Positions 1 to 7,715 are shown, counted from the first letter of the stretch. The stretch is DNA of 43,372 nt from an uncultured Clostridia bacterium (GCA_937912025.1 CALDOZ010000028.1:1-43372), one strand, 5' to 3'. The notes: generated by a model not told the origin, from the letters alone. Numbers and translations: made by a program.

Positions 1-80
1 AATCTCAGCGTTTCACCTTCGCGAGCCTTGTCTTGCTTGTTTCTATCCCTTTAAAACCGCACATTATTAAACTAATCAAA
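1..80. repeat. Right end of dispersed TTTAAAGG/CCTTTAAA intergenic repeat (copy B, cut by the window edge)
   Basis: The stretch ending CCCTTTAAAACCGCAC plus ATTAAACTAATCAA closely matches the right end and flank of the copy after pyrH (35939-35974). Its inner part (GCGTTTCACCTTCG, then TCTTGCTTGT) resembles the copy at 2054-2140. No gene is visible. The left part lies outside the window, so its length is unknown. Confidence 0.55.
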
Positions 81-86
81 TTCCAT

Positions 87-111
87 AAAAGCAGGGCAAA
101 TCCCTGCTTTT
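87..111 (+). terminator. Perfect hairpin before rdgB, likely terminator of an upstream unit
   Basis: A 10-bp perfect stem, AAAAGCAGGG with CCCTGCTTTT, closes a 5-nt loop. Only a short T-run lies inside the 3' arm, so termination strength is uncertain. It sits in the same place relative to the repeat as the hairpin after the repeat at 35979. Confidence 0.5.
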
Positions 112-133
112 CAAATATAAAAAGGTAAAAATT

Positions 134-712
134 ATGAAAAAACTTGTAGTTGCATCAAACAATAAAGGTAAAATTAAAGAAATTAAAGCCATTTTAGGTG
201 GTGTTTACGACGTTGTTACCATGGGTGAACTCGGTTATAACGAAGACGTTGAAGAAAACGGAACAACTTTTTTTGAAAATGCTTTAATTAAAGCAAAAAC
301 CGTTTGTATGGCGTTAAATATGGACGCTCTTGCCGATGACAGCGGTCTTTGTGTTGATGCTTTAAACGGCGCGCCCGGCGTGTATAGCGCAAGATATTCA
401 GGCGGGCACGGTAACGATAAAGATAATAACGCTTTACTTCTTAAAAATCTTGACGGCGCTAGTGATAGGTCGGCAAAATTCTGTTCAAGCGTTGTTTTGT
501 ATAAAACGGACGGAACGTATATTGAAGGTTACGGTGAAACGTTAGGAACTATACTTTTTAGTGAAGAAGGTCAAAACGGGTTTGGTTACGATCCTTTATT
601 TTATAGTAAAGACCTTAACAAGTCGTTTGGCTTAGCCACCGCTGAAGAAAAAAACGCCGTATCTCACCGTTATCGCGCGCTTTGTAATCTTTTTGATAAA
701 ATAGGAAAGTAA
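134..712 (+). CDS. rdgB: XTP/dITP diphosphatase (RdgB/HAM1 family)
   Basis: House-cleaning pyrophosphatase that hydrolyses non-canonical purine triphosphates (dITP, XTP) to monophosphates, keeping deaminated bases out of nucleic acids; cytosolic. The 192-residue length is normal. Family motifs are all present: SNNKGK at 8-13, ADDSGL at 67-72 with the catalytic/metal acidic residues, FGYDPLF at 150-156 and SHR at 177-179. The start is the ATG preceded by AAAAAGG. The next gene begins 1 nt after the stop, so rdgB and the phosphodiesterase are almost certainly co-transcribed, an arrangement common in Firmicutes. Confidence 0.95.
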   Translation: MKKLVVASNNKGKIKEIKAILGGVYDVVTMGELGYNEDVEENGTTFFENALIKAKTVCMALNMDALADDSGLCVDALNGAPGVYSARYSGGHGNDKDNNALLLKNLDGASDRSAKFCSSVVLYKTDGTYIEGYGETLGTILFSEEGQNGFGYDPLFYSKDLNKSFGLATAEEKNAVSHRYRALCNLFDKIGK

Positions 713-713
713 A

Positions 714-1202
714 ATGGGTTTAGTTAAAATAGTCGTTGTGTCTGATACGCACGGCAACGTAAAAGCCTTAGAACAACTTCGTCAAATATTTATAGATAGC
801 GATTATATCGTTCATCTTGGCGACGGCGCGCGTGACATGAAAGATTTTTATTTAGAGTTTGGTAATAAAATTTATCAAGTGGACGGTAATTGCGACGTAT
901 TTGCTTCATCGCTTAAAGAGTTTATATTAGAAATAGGAAAGGTTAAAATCTTGCTTACTCACGGCGATTTGTTCGGTGTTAAAACGGGGAGAGAACGTCT
1001 TATAAATTACGCAATGAAAAAGGGTTGCAACGCCGTTTTTTACGGGCATACTCATAATCAAGAAATTTCGTTAATTGACGGAATAACCGTAGTTAACCCG
1101 GGTACGCTTTCTTATTTCGCAAGCGAAAAAACTTTTGCTTACGTTGTAATTAACGGTGAGAAAATTGTAGCAACCATAAATAAAACTACCGTAAAGCAAT
1201 AA
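714..1202 (+). CDS. YfcE/MJ0936-family metallophosphoesterase
   Basis: Small calcineurin-like phosphodiesterase of 162 residues. The dinuclear metal-site motifs appear in order: SDTHGN (10-15), GDG (36-38), GNCD (58-61), THGD (82-85) and GHTH (111-114). Family members hydrolyse model phosphodiesters in vitro, but the natural substrate is generally unknown and the sequence does not settle it. The gene is cytosolic and lies directly behind rdgB with a one-base gap, which implies translational coupling. No convincing intrinsic terminator follows; the next 110 bp lead into the tRNA promoter. Confidence 0.9.
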   Translation: MGLVKIVVVSDTHGNVKALEQLRQIFIDSDYIVHLGDGARDMKDFYLEFGNKIYQVDGNCDVFASSLKEFILEIGKVKILLTHGDLFGVKTGRERLINYAMKKGCNAVFYGHTHNQEISLIDGITVVNPGTLSYFASEKTFAYVVINGEKIVATINKTTVKQ

Positions 1203-1310
1203 TATTTTGGCTTAAATGTAGTTAAACAACACTCTTTTTATAGTAAAATTACAAAAAACACGCTCGCATTTTTAAATGATAAAAAAATTTTAAAAATGGG
1301 TTAAAAATGT

Positions 1311-1339
1311 TTGACAATAAAGTTTTGATTTGTTATAAT
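1311..1339 (+). promoter_or_regulatory. Consensus sigma-A promoter of the tRNA array
   Basis: TTGACA at 1311-1316 and TATAAT at 1334-1339 are both perfect hexamers with the optimal 17-bp spacer. The first tRNA starts 22 bp downstream, so it probably transcribes the whole six-tRNA array. Confidence 0.9.
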
Positions 1340-1361
1340 CGTTAAGCATTGTAAAAGAAGT

Positions 1362-1435
1362 GCGGGTGTAGTTCAATGGTAGAACCCCAGCCTTCCAAGC
1401 TGGTTGCGTGGGTCCGATTCCCATCACCCGCTCCA
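1362..1435 (+). tRNA. tRNA-Gly (anticodon TCC)
   Basis: Acceptor arms GCGGGTG/CACCCGC pair fully. The anticodon stem CCAGC/GCTGG encloses loop CTTCCAA, giving anticodon TCC. The CCA tail is encoded. First gene of the array. Confidence 0.97.
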
Positions 1436-1472
1436 TTTCTTAAAACGTGGTTTTTACAGCGTGGAAAGATAT

Positions 1473-1549
1473 GCGCCAGTAGCTCAGCTGGATAGAGCAC
1501 CGCCCTTCTAAGGCGGGTGTCAGGAGTTCGAGTCTCTTCTGGCGCGCCA
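1473..1549 (+). tRNA. tRNA-Arg (anticodon TCT)
   Basis: Acceptor arms GCGCCAG/CTGGCGC pair. Stem CCGCC/GGCGG encloses loop CTTCTAA, giving anticodon TCT, which reads AGA/AGG. CCA is encoded. Confidence 0.96.
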
Positions 1550-1560
1550 TTTAGCTAAAT

Positions 1561-1638
1561 GGCGAGAGTAGCTCAATTGGTTAGAGCGCCAGATTGTGGT
1601 CCTGGAGGTCGTGGGTTCGATTCCCATCTCTCGCCCCA
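1561..1638 (+). tRNA. tRNA-His (anticodon GTG), with encoded G-1
   Basis: Acceptor GCGAGAG/CTCTCGC plus an extra 5' G (position -1) opposite C73, the histidine identity element. Loop TTGTGGT gives anticodon GTG. The base pair next to the loop is an A-C mismatch. CCA is encoded. Confidence 0.96.
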
Positions 1639-1647
1639 TTAAATTAT

Positions 1648-1722
1648 TGGGGTGTCGCCAAGCGGTAAGGCACCGGATTTTGATTCCGGTATTCGTAGGT
1701 TCAAATCCTGCCACCCCAGCCA
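1648..1722 (+). tRNA. tRNA-Gln (anticodon TTG)
   Basis: Acceptor TGGGGTG/CACCCCA with the weak first pair typical of tRNA-Gln. Stem CCGGA/TCCGG encloses loop TTTTGAT, giving anticodon TTG. CCA is encoded. Confidence 0.96.
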
Positions 1723-1744
1723 ATTTAATAAACGTGCACAATAT

Positions 1745-1820
1745 GGTCCACTAGCTCAGGTGGTAGAGCACTTGACTTTTAATCAAGTTGTCCGGAGTTC
1801 GAGTCTCCGGTGGATCACCA
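1745..1820 (+). tRNA. tRNA-Lys (anticodon TTT)
   Basis: Acceptor GGTCCAC/GTGGATC with one G-T pair. Stem CTTGA/TCAAG encloses loop CTTTTAA, giving anticodon TTT. CCA is encoded. Confidence 0.96.
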
Positions 1821-1823
1821 AAT

Positions 1824-1899
1824 GCGCCTTTAGCTCAGTTGGTAGAGCAACTGACTCTTAATCAGTGGGTCCAGAGTTCGAGTCTCTGAAGGCGCACCA
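1824..1899 (+). tRNA. tRNA-Lys (anticodon CTT)
   Basis: Acceptor GCGCCTT/AAGGCGC. Stem ACTGA/TCAGT encloses loop CTCTTAA, giving anticodon CTT. CCA is encoded. It starts 3 nt after the previous tRNA, so the two lysine isoacceptors must be cut from one precursor. Confidence 0.96.
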
Positions 1900-1921
1900 G
1901 GTTAAGTGCAGTAAGAAAGTG

Positions 1922-1953
1922 AAGTTCGTTTTTTGACGGACTTTATTTTTTTT
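1922..1953 (+). terminator. Intrinsic terminator of the tRNA array
   Basis: Stem AAGTTCGT (1922-1929) pairs with ACGGACTT (1936-1943) with one G-T wobble and a 6-nt loop, followed by a T-rich tail to 1953. The tail runs directly into the left end of the repeat at 1951. Confidence 0.8.
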
Positions 1954-2180
1954 AAAGGGGTAAGGTTCTTCGCTAATTTTTAGCGGTAACTAACGCCATA
2001 CTCACGGCGTAATACATTGGTAAAGCCCTTGTAAATACAGCAAGTATTAACTGCGGGCGTTTACCTTCGTCTTACTTGTGATTAAAGCGTTATTTGGCGC
2101 GCGAAAAATTATCTCATCACCTTTATTTACTTCGCAATACTTTCTTGTACCTAGCTAAGCTCGTAACTCTGCCTTTAAAA
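1951..2180. repeat. Dispersed intergenic repeat, copy C (TTTAAAGG...CCTTTAAA ends)
   Basis: Left end TTTAAAGG (1951-1958) and right end CCTTTAAA are inverted. The following TAAGGTTCTT matches the start of the copy at the window's right edge (43329-43338). The right end GCCTTTAAAAACGCACTA is identical to that after pyrH. No open frame of note lies inside. It abuts the tRNA terminator's T-tract. Confidence 0.6.
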
Positions 2181-2301
2181 ACGCACTACATTTAAGTTGG
2201 GGTAGCGAATTTCATACGGGCATTTGCCTTGATTTGCTTGCATTTAAACCGTTATATAAAAGTAAAAAATTTGCTCATCAACTTTATTTACGTCGCAATA
2301 C
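2054..2301. repeat. Two degenerate ~86-bp direct repeat units about 161-163 bp apart
   Basis: Units at 2054-2140 and 2217-2301 share the order CGGGC..TT..CCTT, TTAAA.CGTTAT, CTCATCA and CTTTATTTAC.TCGCAATAC; the last 38 bp differ at only about five positions. They suggest a tandem or nested pair of relatives of the dispersed repeat. The whole 1954-2387 stretch holds no credible gene. Confidence 0.6.
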
Positions 2302-2387
2302 AGCGTTTTTGCTTTATTGGTTTGACCTAAGCAACCAAAAAGATCAATTGCGATAAAAATTTTTTAGGAACTATTAAATAAAAACGT

Positions 2388-2446
2388 AAAACACTATCGA
2401 AATCGGACATGTTTTTAAAAAAGTGTCCGTGTACGATAGTGTTTTT
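2388..2446. terminator. Nested hairpin (two stacked stems), possible bidirectional terminator
   Basis: Outer stem AAAACACTATCG (2388-2399) pairs perfectly with CGATAGTGTTTT (2434-2445). Inner stem CGGACA (2404-2409) pairs with TGTCCG (2424-2429). A T-run follows on the plus strand. No gene ends nearby on either strand, so its partner transcript is unclear; it may be the end of a decayed element or an unannotated small RNA. Confidence 0.5.
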
Positions 2447-2515
2447 ATAATAAAAACTAGTAATAGCAATAAAAAACTCAGAAAATATACCTTAAAGATA
2501 AGAAAAAATCAATAT

Positions 2516-2547
2516 AAAAAGGAGTGTATAACAAAAAACACTCCTTT
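2516..2547 (-). terminator. Intrinsic terminator of the pdxK-tcdA-eamA operon
   Basis: AAAGGAGTGT (2518-2527) pairs perfectly with ACACTCCTTT (2538-2547). Read on the minus strand the hairpin is followed by a run of T. It lies just behind the eamA stop. Confidence 0.8.
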
Positions 2548-2555
2548 ATGTTTAT

Positions 2556-3476
2556 TTAAATTTTATTATCGTTTAAACTTGGCAATTTATCTTCTTTTTT
2601 AATATTCATCATTACAACGCCAACTATAACTGTAATCATTCCTATAATTGATAAAGCAGACGGAACTTCGCTAAACACTATCAAACCAAGAATGGTTGCC
2701 GACACAATTTCTATGCAAGAAATTATAGATGCTTTTCCGTTTTCAACGCCTTTTAAGCCAAGAGTATAAAAAATATACGGTAGCGCCGTTGAGATAATTC
2801 CAACGCCTAAGCAGTTTAAGAAATCTATTTTACCACTAACTAAGTTTTCAGCAAACGTTTGATATGGTAAAAACACGAGTGAGCCTACAAACATAAATAT
2901 AAACGAATAACTTACAATCGTTTCGGTAGAATAGTTTTTATTTATAGCAAATCTTGAAAATATGCTATACGATGCGTATGTTAAGCCAGACCCTAAACCT
3001 AATAATACAACTTCAAACGGAGCAGAAAGACCACCGTCAGTATAGCAACATAGAATGCAACCAACGAAAGTAATTATAAGGCACATAATTTTTAAAAAGG
3101 TCAACTTTTCCTTGAAAAAAATGCGTGAAAATACTGCAACGAATATTGGAGCGGTGTACATCATAACACACGCAAATGCCATTGACGATAGTTCAATCGT
3201 GGTAAAATAAGTAAAACTTGTTCCTAAAATTCCAACAATGCCAGTTCCTATAAATACCCAACAATCTTTAAGACGTATTTTAAGAGCGTTGCGATTTATT
3301 ATTAGCATTAAAACGGTTATAGCAATCGCTGAAAATAATGCGCGAATAAAAACAATTTCGGGCATTGAAATACCGCTACTTTCAAATCCGCGAACGAATA
3401 TTCCAGACGTTCCCCACAAGCACCCCGCTAAAAACACGAAAATAGGGTAAATATGTTTTTTAATAGCTCCTATCAT
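2556..3476 (-). CDS. EamA/DMT-family membrane transporter
   Basis: A 306-residue integral membrane protein with about ten hydrophobic helices in two homologous EamA halves (roughly 10-145 and 155-290). Early conserved residues include GCLWGTSGIFVR near 18-29, typical of the drug/metabolite transporter superfamily. Substrate cannot be read from sequence. Its start codon overlaps the tcdA stop (ATGA), so it is translationally coupled to the pyridoxal kinase/TcdA operon; transport of a vitamer or amino acid is possible but only inferred from position. Confidence 0.85.
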   Translation of the reverse strand: MIGAIKKHIYPIFVFLAGCLWGTSGIFVRGFESSGISMPEIVFIRALFSAIAITVLMLIINRNALKIRLKDCWVFIGTGIVGILGTSFTYFTTIELSSMAFACVMMYTAPIFVAVFSRIFFKEKLTFLKIMCLIITFVGCILCCYTDGGLSAPFEVVLLGLGSGLTYASYSIFSRFAINKNYSTETIVSYSFIFMFVGSLVFLPYQTFAENLVSGKIDFLNCLGVGIISTALPYIFYTLGLKGVENGKASIISCIEIVSATILGLIVFSEVPSALSIIGMITVIVGVVMMNIKKEDKLPSLNDNKI

Positions 3477-4195
3477 GACGAAGCAATCTCCTTAATAACT
3501 TCGCCCGACGCAATTATTCCCATTACCGACGGAACGAATGAAACACTAAACGGGGCAATTCTCGTACCTTTTGTTTCTGTGTAATTTAAAAGACTTTCTT
3601 CAGTAATTTTTATAGGTTCTTCTTCGCTATAAACTACTTTTAAACCGTCTATTCCGTTTTCTTTTAAAACTTTGCGCATTGCTTTACAAAGTGGGCAAAC
3701 TTTAGTTTTTGAAATGTCGGCAATTTTAAATTGAGTTGCATCTAACTTATTGCCAGCGCCCATACAACTTATAATTTTTACACCGTGCGCCTTTGCGTTC
3801 TTTATTATAGCAAGTTTTCCAGAAATTGTATCAATAGCATCAATAATATAGTCAAACTTAGCGTAATCAATATCGCTTTCTTTCCCGTCAAGAATAAATT
3901 CGTTTACCGTATAAACTTTAATTTTAGAATTTATTTCTAACGCGCGCTTTTTAGCAACGTCCGTTTTTAACTCGCCAACGGTACTTTCAGTTGCGTATAA
4001 CTGCCTATTTAAATTAGATTCGCTATACCTATCGTTATCAACTAAGGTAAGAGTGCCAATCCCAGCGCGCACAAGCGATTCAACTGCGTAACTGCCAACT
4101 CCGCCAAGACCAAATACGGCAACGTGGGCGTTATTAAGTTTTAATTGCCCCGCTTCGCCAAAGATTGGGAGTGAGCGAATATATCGATTATCCAT
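3473..4195 (-). CDS. tcdA: tRNA threonylcarbamoyladenosine dehydratase (TcdA/HesA/ThiF E1-like)
   Basis: E1-like ATP-dependent enzyme that dehydrates t6A37 to cyclic ct6A in ANN-decoding tRNAs. The ATP site GLGGVGS lies at residues 29-35, the SNLNRQ segment at 60-65, and GAGNKLDAT at about 147-154; the C-terminal SVMGIIASG is also typical. The start is the ATG at 4195, giving MDNRYIRS..., which aligns with the family N-terminus; a longer TTG frame exists but has no ribosome binding site. The start overlaps the end of pdxK by 8 nt and the stop overlaps the eamA start. Length 240 residues is normal. Confidence 0.88.
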   Translation of the reverse strand: MDNRYIRSLPIFGEAGQLKLNNAHVAVFGLGGVGSYAVESLVRAGIGTLTLVDNDRYSESNLNRQLYATESTVGELKTDVAKKRALEINSKIKVYTVNEFILDGKESDIDYAKFDYIIDAIDTISGKLAIIKNAKAHGVKIISCMGAGNKLDATQFKIADISKTKVCPLCKAMRKVLKENGIDGLKVVYSEEEPIKITEESLLNYTETKGTRIAPFSVSFVPSVMGIIASGEVIKEIASS

Positions 4196-5030
4196 TTTTT
4201 CTAATCTCGTCAATAAGTTTTGGTAATACAAACTCAAAATTAACGCCGTACTTTATTGAATTTTTATCATTTGCGGTAATTTCAATGCATTCAGCGGTAA
4301 AATTTGCCGCTATCTTTAATGCTGTTAAAGTAGTATAACCCCTCATAAGACCGCCAACGAAAGCGCTTGAGAAAATATCGCCCGTGCCGTGATAGGAAGC
4401 GTCTATGCGTTTATGGTAGTATTCAAAAAACTCACCCGTTTCGCTATCGTAGCCCATAACGCCCGTTTCGCCTTCTTTAAAACTAACTCCCGTAAGAATG
4501 GTTTTTTTAGCGCCAAGGTTTGCTAAACTTACTAAAATATCCTTAATATAATCGCGAGAATAACCGCTTGCAACGTACTCTTTATCAAGCATAAAACACG
4601 CTTCCGTTAGGTTAGGTACGATAACGTCAGCCATACCGCAAAGCGTTGCCATATTATGAGCAAAATCAACGGTAAAACCTTTATAAAGTTTGCCGTTATC
4701 AGCCATAACGGGGTCAACTACCGTAATAGTGTTAGAAGTTTTTAAACTCTTAAAATAATCTTTTACAATGTCAAGTTGTTCAAAACTGCCAAGATATCCC
4801 GTATAAATAGCGTCAAACTCAAACCCTTCTTTTTGCCAATGTTCTTTTATAGGAAGCATATCGCTCGTAAGGTCACGGAAGGTAAAGCCGTTAAACATTG
4901 TGTGGGTTGATAAAACGGCAGTAGGAATAACGCACGTTTCAACACCATATGCTGAAATTATTGGCAAAGCAACGGTAAGCGAGCATTTGCCAAGGCAAGA
5001 AATATCTTGAATAGTAACAACTCTTTTCAT
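4188..5030 (-). CDS. Pyridoxal/pyridoxine kinase (PdxK/PdxY-type ribokinase fold)
   Basis: A 280-residue kinase that phosphorylates pyridoxal, pyridoxine or pyridoxamine in the vitamin B6 salvage pathway; cytosolic. Ribokinase-fold signatures seen: QDISCLGKCSLTVALPI near the N-terminus (8-24), VDPVMADNG at 105-113, NLTEA at 140-144, and the anion-hole motif GTGD at 215-218 with the catalytic Asp218. A strong AAGGAGAG precedes the ATG. First gene of the operon with tcdA and eamA. Related hydroxymethylpyrimidine kinases share the fold, so the exact vitamer preference is not fixed. Confidence 0.88.
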   Translation of the reverse strand: MKRVVTIQDISCLGKCSLTVALPIISAYGVETCVIPTAVLSTHTMFNGFTFRDLTSDMLPIKEHWQKEGFEFDAIYTGYLGSFEQLDIVKDYFKSLKTSNTITVVDPVMADNGKLYKGFTVDFAHNMATLCGMADVIVPNLTEACFMLDKEYVASGYSRDYIKDILVSLANLGAKKTILTGVSFKEGETGVMGYDSETGEFFEYYHKRIDASYHGTGDIFSSAFVGGLMRGYTTLTALKIAANFTAECIEITANDKNSIKYGVNFEFVLPKLIDEIRKNG

Positions 5031-5056
5031 AAAATCTCTCCTTAAAAGTTTTTTTT

Positions 5057-5086
5057 ATTTTAGCATAAGCAATATGTTGCTTGCAA
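5057..5086 (-). promoter_or_regulatory. Candidate sigma-A promoter of the pdxK operon
   Basis: On the minus strand TTGCAA (5086-5081) and TAAAAT (5062-5057) are separated by 18 bp, about 27 bp upstream of the pdxK start. Confidence 0.45.
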
Positions 5087-5154
5087 GTAATTACAGTTGT
5101 TTTTAGGTGAAAATTTAATAAATTTTTCAACTTAAATAGTAGCAGTTTTAAAAG

Positions 5155-5184
5155 TTATCAACACAACTTATCAACAATGTTGAA
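5155..5184. promoter_or_regulatory. Two TTATCAACA boxes and a TCAACA-A-TGTTGA palindrome
   Basis: TTATCAACA occurs at 5155-5163 and 5168-5176, each one base off the DnaA-box consensus TTATCCACA, and the second runs into the palindrome TCAACAATGTTGA (5171-5183). They sit in the 374-bp gap between divergent pdxK and the rhamnosidase gene. Function unknown; either DnaA-like or a local operator. Confidence 0.35.
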
Positions 5185-5301
5185 AAGTTTATAAGATATT
5201 GAACGCAACTTGACTAAATGCCTAATTAAAATAGAGAAAAATTTAATTTTTGGGGAGCATTTCAGTTTGCTATGTTTTTTGCTTAATGTCATAAAATAAA
5301 A

Positions 5302-5318
5302 ATTGCAAAAAGCGCAAT
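5302..5318. promoter_or_regulatory. Candidate AraC-regulator operator (ATTGC-7-GCAAT)
   Basis: ATTGC and GCAAT arms are separated by 7 nt, about 85 bp upstream of the rhamnosidase start. A similar inverted ATTGC/GCAAT element lies at 10209-10222 upstream of the AraC-type regulator gene, which suggests a shared operator. A TATACT -10-like hexamer follows at 5362-5367. Confidence 0.35.
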
Positions 5319-5404
5319 AATTATATGCATTAATTGCTGTTTATAATAAAAAATATGGTGGTATACTTAAATTGTTAGTAAATATCATTTGGAGAGAAAA
5401 TTTT

Positions 5405-7600
5405 ATGCAAACTTTTTCCGATAAAGTTAGATGGATAGGTATAGGTGAAGGTAGGCGCAAAGTCGAACAAACGAGTGCCGCTATTCAACTTCGTAAGCAG
5501 TTTACTTATACAAAAAATGGTAGGGCAGAGTGTCTAATTTGTGGATTAGGCGCTTACGTCTTGTATATAAACGGTAAAAAAGTAGGAAACGATGTTTTAT
5601 CTCCTGCTTTTACAGCCTATGATATGCGCGCTCTTTACGTTAGGTATGACGTTAGTGAATATCTTTTGGATGGACAAAACGTTATTGCAATAAAATTAGG
5701 TAATGGGTTTTATAATCAAACGGTTGCAGATAGTTGGGATTTTTATACCGTACCGTGGAGAAATTCGCCTAGATTATTTTTTGAAATTTTTGACGGGAAA
5801 GGTAGCGTAGTCTGTTCAGATACTACTTGGAAGGTGTCTAATAACGGAGCAACCGTACATAACTGTATAAGAGAAGGGGAGAGTTTTGACGCGCGTAAGG
5901 AAGATGGTTGGGAAAAACTTGGTTATGATGATACTGCGTGGAAAAACGCCGTATTAGTTCGTGGACCTGGTGGAGAACTTGTTGAGCAAATCATGCCTTT
6001 AATACGCGAATTTGAAACGTTTTCTCCGATTAATATTTGGAAAAGTAAAAGTGGGTGGGTGTTAGATTTTGGTCAGAATATTGCAGGCTACGTTGGATTA
6101 AAATTGAGCGAAAGCGAGGGCACTACCATTACGTTGCGTTATGCTGAAAAAATAAAAGACGGGGAACTTGACCGTACAAGTAACAGTCAGTACGTTAATG
6201 AAGAAACGTATCAAACTGACCATTATACGTTTAGAGGGGATAGCGTTGAAAGTTGGAAACCTCAGTTTGTTTACCACGGATTTAGGTACGTCGAAGTTAA
6301 TGGTTTAAGTAAAAAGCCTAAAGCGGAAGAGTTTACTGCATATTTTATTCATACCGATTTAAAAAAGAAAGGAGATTTTGTTTGTTCAAGCGAACTCTTA
6401 AATTGGATTTACAAAGCAGGTATTTACTCTTTTTTGTGTAATTATCACGGATTTCCTACCGATTGTCCACACCGTGAAAAGAATGGTTGGACGGGGGACG
6501 CCGTACTTTCTTGTCATTATGCAACGCTGTTTTTCGATATGAAAGAATCGTATAAAAAGTGGCTTATTGATATAATAGACACGCAAAGAAAGAATGGTCA
6601 AATTTGCGCTATAGCTCCTACATCCGGCGCAGAATATAATTGGGGTACAGGCCCTGCGTGGGACTGCGCATTATTTACAATTCCTTATGCCGTATACGTT
6701 GAAACGGGAGATTATGAATGTATAAGTACAGTTTATGATGCGTGCAAAAAATACGTCGATTATGCGCGTATGTTTGAAACGGATGGTACGGTATGTTATG
6801 GGTTAAGTGATTGGTGTGCGCCTAGTGAATACAGTAGTGAAATAATGAGCAATCGTTTTTCAGATACTTGCTATTACTATTCAATGCTAGATACTTTATC
6901 AAAAATGGCTGACGTGTTACAAAAAAAAGAAGACTGTCAGCATTATAGGAAAAAATCACAAGAGATAAAGAAATCAATTATCAGCCACTATATTTACGGT
7001 GATAACGTTGATAATAATAGTCAAGGCGCGCTTGCAACGGCTCTTTACTTTAAAATTGTTTGTGGCAAGCAAGCTCAAATGATTGCTGAAAAACTTGCTC
7101 AAAAGGTGCAAAAAGATGAGTATAAGTTTAAAGTTGGTATTTTGGGAATAAAATCATTACTAAATGCATTAAGCGAGTATGGTTATACAAATATTGCATT
7201 TAAAATGGTTAATCGATACGATTATCCGTCTTATGGTTATTGGAAAAATATGGGCTTCACTACTTTAGGAGAGTGTTGGGATTGTAGTCATTCAAACAAT
7301 CATCATATGTATGGAGACGTACTTAATTGGATGGCAAGAAACGTTGCTGGAATTCAAAACACATCTATTTGTTATAAAAATTGTGAAATAAAACCATATT
7401 TATTTGACGAAAACTGTTCTGCTTGTGCATATACTACGCTTCCTAGCGGAGAACTTAAAGTTAAGTGGGAAAAATTAGGGTGTAACTTTAATGCAAGTAT
7501 TTTAATTCCAAAAAACGTAAACGCGACTCTAATTGTATGCGAAAAACGTTACGAGTTAAAAACAGGGCAAAACGAAATAATAATCAATTTAAGCAAGTGA
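5405..7600 (+). CDS. Alpha-L-rhamnosidase, glycoside hydrolase family 78
   Basis: A 731-residue enzyme predicted to release terminal alpha-L-rhamnose from plant glycans or glycosides. An N-terminal jelly-roll carbohydrate-binding part (about 25-320, including the Bac_rhamnosid_N segment LYINGKKVGNDVLSPAFT) is followed by the (alpha/alpha)6 catalytic domain. The GH78 signature TDCPHREKNGWTGDA lies at about 352-366; its Glu is the expected general acid. The start is the ATG at 5405 with GGAGAG 8 nt upstream. There is no signal peptide, so it should act on imported oligosaccharides. It faces the other glycosidase genes convergently. Confidence 0.9.
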   Translation: MQTFSDKVRWIGIGEGRRKVEQTSAAIQLRKQFTYTKNGRAECLICGLGAYVLYINGKKVGNDVLSPAFTAYDMRALYVRYDVSEYLLDGQNVIAIKLGNGFYNQTVADSWDFYTVPWRNSPRLFFEIFDGKGSVVCSDTTWKVSNNGATVHNCIREGESFDARKEDGWEKLGYDDTAWKNAVLVRGPGGELVEQIMPLIREFETFSPINIWKSKSGWVLDFGQNIAGYVGLKLSESEGTTITLRYAEKIKDGELDRTSNSQYVNEETYQTDHYTFRGDSVESWKPQFVYHGFRYVEVNGLSKKPKAEEFTAYFIHTDLKKKGDFVCSSELLNWIYKAGIYSFLCNYHGFPTDCPHREKNGWTGDAVLSCHYATLFFDMKESYKKWLIDIIDTQRKNGQICAIAPTSGAEYNWGTGPAWDCALFTIPYAVYVETGDYECISTVYDACKKYVDYARMFETDGTVCYGLSDWCAPSEYSSEIMSNRFSDTCYYYSMLDTLSKMADVLQKKEDCQHYRKKSQEIKKSIISHYIYGDNVDNNSQGALATALYFKIVCGKQAQMIAEKLAQKVQKDEYKFKVGILGIKSLLNALSEYGYTNIAFKMVNRYDYPSYGYWKNMGFTTLGECWDCSHSNNHHMYGDVLNWMARNVAGIQNTSICYKNCEIKPYLFDENCSACAYTTLPSGELKVKWEKLGCNFNASILIPKNVNATLIVCEKRYELKTGQNEIIINLSK

Positions 7601-7602
7601 AA

Positions 7603-7627
7603 GAAAACTATTAACAAATAGTTTTTC
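7603..7627 (+). terminator. Terminator of the rhamnosidase gene
   Basis: AAAACTATT pairs with AATAGTTTT around a 4-nt loop immediately after the stop codon; the 3' arm ends in TTTTTC. Confidence 0.6.
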
Positions 7628-7655
7628 ATAATAAAAATTTAAAGATAAAAACAAT

Positions 7656-7715
7656 AAAAGGCGTATTAATTGAATTGCACTTTTTAGGGTGCGCTACATA
7701 ATTCATACGCCTTTT
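7656..7715. terminator. Long bidirectional hairpin between convergent glycosidase genes
   Basis: AAAAGGCGTAT (7656-7666) pairs perfectly with ATACGCCTTTT (7705-7715). Inner arms TGAATT/AATTCA and GCAC/GTGC extend the structure. T-runs on both strands fit termination of both converging transcripts. Confidence 0.75.

Noticed and set aside
1520..1861. Open frames on both strands across the tRNA array
   Set aside because: They lie within and between well-formed tRNA genes and have no ribosome binding sites; they are translation artefacts of tRNA sequence.
2054..2301. CRISPR array
   Set aside because: Only two degenerate long units with no short constant repeat or regular spacers, and no cas genes anywhere in the window.
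5372..5404. Longer start for the rhamnosidase at a TTG
   Set aside because: No ribosome binding site, whereas the ATG at 5405 has GGAGAG at the right distance.
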